Shown: piece after piece, positions 56,172-64,000 of the stretch
Layout of the letters: every line of letters begins with the position of its first letter
Numbering within the stretch: the first letter of the stretch is position 1
Source of the DNA: Ascaphus truei
Lineage: Eukaryota > Chordata > Amphibia > Anura > Ascaphidae
Direction of reading: 5' to 3'
Assembly (NCBI GenBank): GCA_036426205.1
Contig: CM071570.1
Location: forward strand, 54,984,676-55,048,675
Length of the DNA stretch: 64,000 bases
Position numbers and translations under genes: made by a program
Notes under the pieces: generated by a model
Database searches by the model: none
What the model was told of the DNA's origin: nothing
The model's input: only the letters and a program-made list of their open reading frames with translations

Positions 56172-56779
56172 GGCTGCAATTTCAATCAGTTGTGAATCAA
56201 TAGGATTTCTACTGTGATAGCACTTAGAAGAAAAACAAGACATTTTTTTAACGAACTTTACATCGGCAATGCACTGATTATATCAAAATTTAGTGAATAG
56301 GCCCCATTTTGTGATAAAACTGTACTATTTGCTTAGTCAGTACATTTTCTTGATATGCAAATGTTGAACCAGTGCTTTTTATAGACATTTTTGTGTTCAG
56401 TTAACTTTTTCCAACTTAATAAAATAAATAATTTGATTGGAAAATATGATTTAAAAAAACCGCTGTGTCTTCATATAGGTTTTTGAGCACCTCCCTGTTT
56501 ATGGGGAATTTATTATTAGACCTGTGCGTAGAGCATTATTGTTTTGGCTATAAACCTTATTGGCAGAAGTCCAGACATTGTAAGGGTAATGGGTGAGCCA
56601 CACTTAACAATTGAAACTCACAGAATTTCTTCTTGATCAGGCGTTTAGTACAATTGGGATCAGACACAGATACTGCTGGGCTTTTTTCCCCCCTTGGTAG
56701 GACATCATCTCAGAGGTTTATAACGATATATGTGAAGAGTTTTGGCAAAAGGCGATCCATAATCCTGCTTTCCTTTTTT
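56172..56779 (+). other. intron, mostly featureless
   Basis: AT-rich; GTGAATAGGCCCC near 56285 looks like one end of a short MITE whose partner I could not find. Confidence 0.35.
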
Positions 56780-57330
56780 TGTTACAGAATTGAAGCAGGG
56801 GTCTCTGGACCTGAACAGTATTAATTCCAGCTCCGGGACCTCATGCTTCCCGAGATGCTTAAATCTGCAGTCAGGGCTGTCTTAACAGCATTATAAGCCC
56901 CCGGGCAAAGCAGTGCACTGGGCCCTGCCAACTCTCCGCTACACGTCGTAATTTTTCTCCTTCTACCGAGTTAGCGGGAGATTTGAATGTTGAGGCGGGT
57001 GATCGGAAAATTTGTGTTAAATTCTGGTCTGTGCATAAATTAGCATGGGGCCCTTATGCAACTGCCCAGCATGCCCATGCGTTAAGACGGCACTGTCTGC
57101 AGTGGGTGCTGGTATCTCCATGTTTAAATGTCGCTCATCACGTGGGCCAATAAGAAGCCGCAAGGGATGATGTCAAGGCTTCCTAATGGCCTGCATGATG
57201 CAGGACATTTTAACGTCACCATTTTGATAGCCCCATATAGCCCTATGAGAGTTGTTGCCTGCACAGATACCGCCACCCCCTACGGAGGTAGGTATATCTG
57301 GAAGCAGGGGTCCCTGGAGCGGACACTAGT
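56780..57330. mobile_element. degenerate foldback MITE, GAAGCAGGGG family
   Basis: GAAGCAGGGGTCTCTGGACC near 56793 and GGAAGCAGGGGTCCCTGG near 57300 are related arms. Between them is CATCACGTGGGCCAATAAGAAGC-like wording, as in 26630-26660. The piece 56880-57095 (GCCCCCGGGCAAAGCAG ... AAGACGGCACTG) is a separate inserted repeat. Confidence 0.5.
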
Positions 57331-58383
57331 ACAGTTAATACAGTTAATCTCATGAGACAACCTGCTGCAATCCTATAACGGGAGAGAAAAATAGGAACGC
57401 AGGATTGCTACTTTAGTTATAGAAAAGGGTAATGGAAAATATAGGAAAGAGACAAGTAAATATTAACAGTTTCAGCAGTTTGAAAGGTGCTTCAAATTGA
57501 GAGATGATCTCTGAATACCCATGGCAAGGCAAGTTCTGATATTTACTTGAAAAACTTAGCTTTTAAACTTTGGAGCATTACTCCTTTTTTTAAATTGATT
57601 TTGAACTAAAACCGTAGAATTGTTTTTGATGGTACAAGAAGTAAAGTAACCACTTTAATGAGAGACTGAATAGAAATTCAAAAGAGTTCAGTAGTGAAAC
57701 AGAAGTAGGGATAAAGTTGATAAAGACTGTCATTCAGTTAGAGTTTATTTACTCAGACATCTAGACTGACACGACCTTGTGTCAATTGAAATGTGAGGGT
57801 AAAATGTTGGGAAAGACTAGGGTCAAAAATCTGTTTCTGTACTGCAGTGACTGGTGCCTGCTTTTCTTATATACATGGAAAGTTCAGTGCTGTCAGTGCT
57901 GTCAGTCAGTAGGCAGAGGGCAAGACCTGCACATGGGGATATAATCAATAACTCCAAAGAAGGAAAGCAGGCCAGCACTAAATCAACTTCTACCCCTTTT
58001 AGAGGGGTTTGTTTTTTTCAAGTTGTCTCTTGATGGTTTAGGCTCATAAATGTGTGGGGTTGCTTGGAGGTTGGGATTATAGCTTCTGTGAAGATTTCTT
58101 CTAATAACATTAGATGTAATTAATTGTCCTTTAGGCACACATGCTTGGATCATTCACTCCCCCTTCCGTTTCTTTGTGGGGCTAACCACTGAAGGACAGA
58201 ACTACACATTGGTTCAGATTAGAGTTCAATACAACTTTAGCCAATAAAACGAGCTAAGAGCAATGCATTGGGGATAGGAACTGTTCCTTTTGAACTCGGC
58301 CATCCTCCGTTTCTCTGTGCCTTTCAGAAAGGGCACTTTGAATTAACAATTTTATTAAAACTTCTAAAAGTTTCCTAGACAGA
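57331..58383 (+). other. intron, no feature seen
   Basis: AT-rich; TGTCAGTGCTGTCAG is tandemly duplicated near 57890. Nothing else recognised. Confidence 0.4.
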
Positions 58384-58457
58384 CTGATTCAATAAATTCC
58401 ATTGACTTCAATTGCAGCTTTCGGTGCAATCGGTTGCTTCTGAGTTTATTGAATCAG
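58384..58457. mobile_element. 74-bp MITE with CTGATTCAATAAA ends
   Basis: CTGATTCAATAAA (58384-58396) and TTTATTGAATCAG (58445-58457) are perfect 13-bp inverted repeats. Short non-coding interior; target duplication not clear. Confidence 0.72.
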
Positions 58458-59482
58458 CCACTTAATCTTTTTCGAAAGTTGGAGCAGTTTGTTATATATA
58501 AAATGTCAATAATAGTATGCACTCACACCAGAAGTATTTAATCTTTTTGTATTTTTATTTCCCCTGCCTATATAGACTGGAGGCGTTTCAAACTATATGA
58601 CTCAGTAGTTCGTTCCCTGTTTAAATGCATTCTTCTTTTCTTCCATTACATATATCCAAGAGAGAGTCTACTTTATACCTATAAGACAGAAAAAAATGTC
58701 CTTCTGGGGTAGAGCGAATAAGATCACAGTGCTTTATTATTTTGGTTTTGTATGCAATGACGCGCGCTAGCCCTGGTGTTGTATTGTATGGTAAGCCATC
58801 ATAATAATAGCTGTCTGTCTTAGTTGAGGGAAACCATGTATTCATTACGATGTGGTTTTGTTTTTCAACACTCGGCATTCACTCGTGAGAATAGGCCAAT
58901 TTGTGAAGAAAGGAGCCAGCTACAAGTTGAGCATTTGAATATCAGATGATAAAAGGTGAAAATCCTCTAAAGAAAACTGTGTGTTTGCCGCACATAGTTG
59001 TCTGATGTACAGTATGTTGATCCTGTCAATTACTCCACCTGCCCAACAGCCTTCATACAACTTTTTATCATATAGCTCAACTTATATTTTATTTTGTTAG
59101 AAATTGTGTTTACGCTTTATTTTTTAGGGGAAAAAATGATCCTGCTTAACCCTCGGTGCTGGCGGGGCTGCGACACCAGAGTGGCAATGCCCCTCCAGCA
59201 CTTGTGACCGCTTTTCCGAAGCAATCAGGTGATCGCCCCGTCGCCGATGACTTAAAGGGACGGTTCCACCTCATTCCTTTCCACTTACACAGGAGTGCAG
59301 AGTGTGATTTCCCTTAAAAAAATGAGCAGGAATATAATGGCGTAGCTTCTACATCATGACGCAACTGGAGTGCCAGACCCAATGACTTACACTACATCTA
59401 AAGTGCACCCAAAAGTTTAAAGGTGCTAATTATTTGTTTGTTATGCATTTGTTTTCCCCTGTTTTCTTGGTTTTGTTTTTTT
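58458..59482 (+). other. intron, no feature seen
   Basis: AT-rich with a GC-richer patch at 59140-59280 of unknown nature. No exon or repeat boundary recognised. Confidence 0.4.
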
Positions 59483-60308
59483 AAATGTGTGAGAAGCCAG
59501 GGAGGTCAAATAGGTGACCCCTGGTATATAGAAGAAAAAGAGAAGTGCATGCTCTATAGCGTAATATAGTTAATATAATTTAATAAACATAAAAAGAAAG
59601 TTTCCCGGACTTGCACTCACAAGGAGAGATTGGTAACTCGCGTTTTGAGAGAAAATCTCTAGATGATGTCACGATCCGAACGGAGATAATCACAAATCTA
59701 AGCCTCGGAGGTATCCCACTGGCAGCAATCCAAAACAGGTATATAACTGTCACAATAGCCCCATACAGTGGGTGAGACAGAATCCGCACTGTTAACACCG
59801 CAGACAGCACTCTGCAAACAGGTATAACCAGCAGCTAGTAACTGGGGAGTCTCCAGAGCAGTGTTGAAAATTGCCTCTCGCACTAGCCTCCGTACGTGAT
59901 TGGTGAACATCAGATTGTCCCAGCGCATTTCGTCACATTAGTGACTTCATCAGGGGTTGATTGGATGGCATAGAATCCGGATTTAAATAGCCTCTGTTGC
60001 TAAGCAACCAACAACACAGATGGAAACAATCAGCTGTGAAAGCTGCAAAATGCAGCTTCTAGGTAAAATACTCAGCCGTATAGCACAGAATAATACAACA
60101 GTCATTTCATCAGTTTACATGCTGGAAATACCAAATGCGTCTATTAAGCAAACCTACATTGATGAATAGTTATTTATACCTGTACAATAAATTACATACT
60201 ATTATGAACATATAAGAGAATTTCATAGACTTAAAGATTTACCATTTTAATATTTAAAAAATACAGACATTATACAGTTAAGCATAACATATATAAAAAC
60301 ACTAGACA
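59483..60308 (-). mobile_element. retroelement-like repeat with hammerhead motif
   Basis: The left edge carries AAATGTGTGAGAAGCCAGGG and ggtgacccctgg (59483-59524), repeated directly at 62001-62042. Minus-strand reading places an intact hammerhead-like motif inside. No inverted arms were found. The hAT at 60317 interrupts the region, and the sequence resumes at 61625. Confidence 0.5.
59918..59958 (-). ncRNA. hammerhead-ribozyme-like motif, best core
   Basis: On the minus strand: CCC, CTGATGA (59947-59953), A, stem II GTCAC-TAAT-GTGAC (five perfect pairs), GAAA (59928-59931), TGCGCT, GGG. Stem I can begin with CCC/GGG. The core and stem II are exact. The triplet at the proposed site reads GCU rather than the GUU of its relatives, which would weaken cleavage. 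The overall fit to the minimal hammerheads of Penelope-like elements is good. Confidence 0.68.
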
Positions 60309-60316
60309 CTATAGTG

Positions 60317-61616
60317 CAGGGGTGTGCAACCTATTTTTCAATATAGCCACAGGTGTGGCGAATTAGAAGTGAAAATAGCCACACCATATAAAAATTGAGG
60401 TATTATGTTGCGCATGCGAAAATTTTAAACACACACTGTTTCTCTGGGCCATTCTATTGTGTGTGCGCCGGAGCTTGTGCGAACGCGCAAGCTCGTGACG
60501 CATGCTTTTATTGTGTATGCTGTGAGCGAGTGAGGCACAGTGTGTGTGTGACTGTGTGTGTGTTATAAATACGTTTGAAATAAATAAAGAAATACTTTAA
60601 TAAATTATTTATTAACATTGTACATACACACACATTTCAGCGGCGGTAGCGAAATCTTTCTTTTCCTCATTCTCCCCCTTGTCAGCCGGTCCCACACGCA
60701 CTGCTGTGCGCGCGCGGCACCATTATAGAAAGGCTGACAAACCTCGGCCAACTATAACTGCCACGGGTGAGCTCGGTGCAGCAAGCGCACACACTATAGA
60801 ACGGCCCTCAGACCGCAACCCCCCCTCATCCTCTCATGCCACCACCACTACCCTCCTCATCATTATCTCCTCACCCCCCCCTCATCACATCTCATTTAAC
60901 CTCCCCCCTCATCACCATCTCATTTAACCCCCCAGCACCCTTGATCTCCCCCCGGAACCCTTGATTTCCACCCGGCACCCATTGATTCTCTCTCCCCCCC
61001 CGGCACCTGATTTCCCCCGGCACCCTTGATTTCTCCCCCCCCCGGCCCCCTTGATTCTCCCTCCCCCCCCCTCGGCACCCTTTGATCTCCCCCCAGGACC
61101 ACCTTGATTCTCTTCCCTGCACCCTTTCTGCAGTCCCCCTATCAAGCACCCGCACGCGCCCCACCCCCAAGCCTACCAGATTGCGTCGCCGATAGAAGAA
61201 AGGCGGCGAGCAGCAGTGGTGGCGGCCGGCGGGTCATGGTCGCGGGGCTGGCATTTTGGATGTGCACACAGTCACGCAGGAGGAGATTGGGGGGGGGGGG
61301 TGTACGACAGGAGCGAGACTGGGGGGGGGGAGGTGGATAGCAGGAGCGAGCCTGGGGGGGGGGTATGCGCATCAGGAGCTAAACACGCGGTGAGCGAGAA
61401 CTCAGAGGGAGGGGAGACAGGCTTGGAGAGAGGCGGGGGGGGGGGGGGAGGGAGCGGCAGAGGACCGAGACGGCGCTCCTCCTACAAGGAAGCGGAAGAG
61501 GGGGGGGCTGAGGGGGCCGTCGCGGGCCGCAGAGAGAGCAAGAGATGCCCCAGCCACTGTTCGCCAATTCCTCCAATTCGCCACAAGTGGCGAATGGGAT
61601 AGGGTTGCCCACCTGG
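60317..61616. mobile_element. 1.3-kb hAT element, non-autonomous
   Basis: CTATAGTG flanks it exactly (60309-60316 and 61617-61624), an 8-bp duplication. Ends are CAGGGGTGTGCAACC and GGTTGCCCACCTGG. Sub-terminal inverted words GTGTGGCGAATT and AATTCGCCAC follow. The interior has C-rich (60880-61100) and G-rich (61280-61450) tracts and no transposase; long frames there are compositional. Confidence 0.9.
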
Positions 61617-61624
61617 CTATAGTG

Positions 61625-62000
61625 TATTTGCTATTAACACCATAGATTTGACTACCCACCAATATCAAGTAATAAATCCTAGACAATTGGCTTGTAGGAC
61701 AAATGAGGATTACAAAGAATCCTTCGGCGTCAGGACCAAACAGACAAAATAAACCACAGTGTACCCAAAACAGTTAGTGGATATCTATAAAGATACCTGA
61801 CCACTAACACAGGGAATGGTCTCTACACCAGAATGCTGGTGTCTATGCATTGTTGTTGAGACCTCATGGGGAAAGCGTATCCAAAATAAAAACCAATAGG
61901 CACACGGATGCACAGCGTCTAACCACTAACCTCCCAATACAGTATGAAGGCGGAATAAATTCAATGCCCTAAACCCTAGGCTGGCCGGATCCCTATTTAA
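61625..62000. other. repeat-like sequence between hAT and direct repeat
   Basis: Continuation of the region interrupted by the hAT. The wording resembles frog retroelement bodies, but no termini are seen. Confidence 0.3.
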
Positions 62001-62042
62001 AAATGTGTGAGAAGCCAGGGAGGCCCAGTAGGTGACCCCTGG
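62001..62042. repeat. second copy of a 42-bp direct repeat
   Basis: AAATGTGTGAGAAGCCAGGG ... GGTGACCCCTGG matches 59483-59524 with about four differences. It probably marks the same terminus of two related elements. Confidence 0.8.
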
Positions 62043-62059
62043 AGAGAGGAGAGAATAGG

Positions 62060-62083
62060 GTGTGGTGTGTGTGTGTGGTTATA

Positions 62084-62114
<31 letters not shown>

Positions 62115-62200
62115 TGTGTGTGTGTGTGTATATGGTGTATATATGTAGTGTGTATATGTATATATGTAGATGTATATATATATATAATATATACACATAC
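62060..62200. repeat. (TG)n/(TA)n microsatellite
   Basis: TG runs grade into TATATG and TA runs. Open frames of Cys/Val or His/Thr are spurious. Confidence 0.93.
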
Positions 62201-62480
62201 ACACAAAAAAGACTGAGACAATCCCAAAAAGCACTCTATATACCACAGATAATAATTAATATAAAGAAAAGACTTGGATTCTAAGTCAAATAGAAAAGAA
62301 GAAATGATTTTAATAACGAGCAATAGACACACTAACATTAACAAACTAAACACCCTGTAGCAGCATAACAAAATAAAAAAAGCTGTGCTAGAAAAATAAT
62401 GCATTTAATATCGCTGAAAGTAAATCCAAGAGCTTAAATGTATCAAATTATTTGGGGATTGTCTCAGTCTTTTTGTGTGT
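62199..62480. mobile_element. inverted-repeat element with ~30-bp arms
   Basis: AAAAGACTGAGACAATCCC in the arm 62199-62230 is mirrored by GGGATTGTCTCAGTCTTTT in 62451-62480, with one indel. A ~220-bp AT-rich interior lies between. The plan resembles the foldback retroelements, but no hammerhead core is visible. Confidence 0.65.
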
Positions 62481-62633
62481 TATATTTATTTCTCTTTCCC
62501 CCAGCACCACCAGTGTTCCCCTAGTATTTAGTCACAGGCTATCCTGTTTGAAATTGTTTTTTCTCAGCTCTCTGATTAATTTTTGGGTCTGGCTTAACCA
62601 CTTATTTAATAGTGTGAGCAACTGCCTTTGTGG

Positions 62634-62659
62634 TGTGTGTGTATACACACACCACACAA

Positions 62660-62693
<34 letters not shown>

Positions 62694-62712
62694 CACACAC
62701 ACACACACACAC

Positions 62713-62757
<45 letters not shown>
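62634..62757. repeat. (CA)n microsatellite
   Basis: About 120 bp of nearly pure CA with a few CC and AA interruptions. Confidence 0.95.
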
Positions 62758-62759
<2 letters not shown>

Positions 62760-62816
62760 TATGGTGGGTTAAAAAAAGTGACAAAAACCCTGACTGTAAG
62801 CATATAGCAAATGGAA

Positions 62817-63057
62817 ATACTACTGTATGCTCTTTTGCATGTCTTAGACAGGTCTGCATCTTTACCCAGGCTGTGCTCAAAGCTGTGAAATGCAGCAAGC
62901 ATAAGCTTACAGGCTACCATGTTATGTGGTTTTGAAGCAAAGGGTGGCACTGTGTGCTCATTTGCATGTCATTTCCCAGAATCCCTTGCTGCAGTGGAAG
63001 CACTGTGTGCTGGGTGATAATGGTGAAAGGCAGGGTTGCAGACCTGTCTAAGGCCGC
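62817..63057. mobile_element. foldback MITE (ATGCAAAT family)
   Basis: Inverted arms: GCATGTCTTAGACAGGTCTG at the left and GGTTGCAGACCTGTCTAAG at the right. The centre has CATTTGCATGTCATTTCCC and GCTGCAGTGGAAGCACTGTG, as in 33895 and 49920. Confidence 0.75.
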
Positions 63058-63425
63058 AGGCATGGTCAGCGCTAAGCCGCGCTTACGCTTGTCAGTGAGC
63101 CCCAGCAGCCGCAATGAGAGCGACTTTAGCAGGGGCTCGCGCACGCTTCTGCAGGCGTGCGGAAGCATGCTGACTTTCACCCGATAGTCGCATTTTAGTT
63201 TGAGTGCTGAGTCCGCTCACGTGACACCAAAGCAGCCAATGAAGACGAGGTGATTGGAGCAGGGGGAGAGATTGCCTGCCAGCGTGGTGAGTTGCTGCTC
63301 GGGGGTGGGGGGGAGTGGCCCAAGGTAACGCCTCCCGGCTGCCTCGCAAGCACGCTCACTGCCTCGCCGGCCAGGCCAGGCAAAAGCTCCTGCTGGTGCT
63401 GGCGAGGCACAGTGTGAGCGCATAG
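63058..63425. mobile_element. copy of the AAGGCC foldback MITE
   Basis: AAGGCCGCAGGCATGGTCAG, then GCAATGAGAGCGACTTTAGC and GGGGCTCGCGCACGCTTC match the left arm of 1729-2409. The right half (63245-63420) is GC-rich with GCCTCGCCGGCCAGGCC and diverges from the other copies. Confidence 0.7.
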
Positions 63426-64000
63426 AAAAAAAAACAAATAAGTGCGCACTAAAATATATACTTAATACAAAGTGTTAATTGTGATGTCAATTTAAATTAA
63501 AAAAACACACCCCACCATGTGGAAAAGGTAAATAAATATATACCAATGTAGATGAGCGTCTGCTGCTGTGTAAAGGGTAGCCCAAGACCCTAGAATCTAG
63601 TAACAAAAAAACAAACAAAGCGCACAACACTCATCGTGAAAAATTTAATAAACTATGTTTATTTATAAGGTGTTTCAAGGTTATGCGTACATCAAGGTAG
63701 ATTAATCAAGCATAGAGCCACAGAGTGGCAGTTACCAGCGTCTGCAACCAGGAACCACCAGAGCTTCACTCTCCTTTCCACCTACAGGTAGGTGAAATGC
63801 CAGATAATTGATGACTCTGCCACAGTCTCAATGTCCTGTAAATGGTGTCAATGCGCTTAGTGGATCCTGGGGAGTGGTTGTCCTTTGCTCGCAAGTAGTA
63901 CACAGGTTCCTCTGCAGACCTCACTGTGGGCGCTCTGACGTCACAGAAGGGCCCGCAGGACCACGCCGTCACGCTGCCTGACTGATCGGGAAACACAGTG
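63426..64000. mobile_element. retroelement-like repeat, cut by window end
   Basis: AT-rich body, then phrases such as GCGCACAACACTCATCG and AATTTAATAAACTATG that resemble the bodies of the hammerhead-associated elements. TGACGTCA lies at 63936. Any hammerhead or arm would lie beyond the window. Confidence 0.35.

Noticed and set aside
61142..61602. Gly/Arg-rich frames in a GC-rich patch as a CpG-island gene start
   Set aside because: The patch lies inside a hAT element with exact termini and target duplication.
63665..63700. Possible hammerhead on the minus strand (TTGATGTACG ... TTGAAACACC)
   Set aside because: Bases between the two halves cannot form stem II and the core is off register.
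22431..64000. Next MACROD2 exon (GGGGVD loop) or the FLRT3 gene often nested in a MACROD2 intron
   Set aside because: Searched by eye for the NAAN/GGGGVD coding sequence and for a long leucine-rich-repeat frame; neither is present in the window.

Overview
This window is non-coding vertebrate DNA, most likely from a frog or another amphibian. The lineage is inferred from the repeats: a CR1 LINE ending in tandem TATGTAAC units, L2 tails with GATTGTAAGCTCTT, many foldback MITEs, and hammerhead-bearing retroelements. There are no bacterial-style operons, rRNAs, tRNAs or CRISPR arrays. The only host coding sequence I can support is one 105-bp exon at 22326-22430 (+ strand). It encodes the start of the macro domain of MACROD2, an ADP-ribosyl hydrolase gene known for giant introns. 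The rest reads as MACROD2 intron filled with layered transposons and satellites.

Layout. 1-9,000: repeat fragments, a 680-bp foldback element with two inverted arms, and a GC-rich satellite complex. The satellite has a 205-bp tandem duplication, then two ~1.4-kb higher-order units built from 30-bp CpG-rich repeats, then CA/TA-rich and GC-rich DNA. 9,480-12,690: a decayed LINE split by a 1.68-kb foldback retroelement carrying a hammerhead-like motif. 13,500-15,400: a hAT MITE, an L2 fragment with a 2A-like remnant, and a foldback element. 15,854-20,560: an almost full-length CR1 LINE (esterase ORF1, endonuclease/RT ORF2) broken by only a few lesions. 22,326-22,430: the MACROD2 exon. 24,480-25,985: an L1/Tx1-like LINE 3' end split by a 261-bp hammerhead-like foldback element. 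26,000-36,000: mostly intron with MITEs and L2 fragments. 36,190-41,200: CpG-rich tandem repeats, CA-rich and polypyrimidine tracts, and an L2 endonuclease fragment. 41,225-42,190: an RTE-like LINE with inverted halves. 43,600-52,900: foldback, hAT and Tc1/mariner MITEs and a 622-bp foldback/hammerhead-like element with perfect 52-bp arms. 53,800-64,000: a minus-strand LINE with a damaged RT motif, large palindromes, a 1.3-kb hAT with an 8-bp target duplication, and more hammerhead-like and foldback repeats.

The most unusual signal is a set of elements sharing one plan: body, inverted arm, hammerhead-like hairpin, reverse-complement arm. Three of them are bounded by 14-18 bp target duplications, which suggests retrotransposition rather than cut-and-paste. 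The hammerhead core is intact or nearly so on the minus strand at 10.5, 34.4 and 59.9 kb, and mutated in a shared way on the plus strand at 25.7 and 48.0 kb. A second pattern is eleven copies of the palindrome TGACGTCA, most of them inside DNA-transposon-like repeats.
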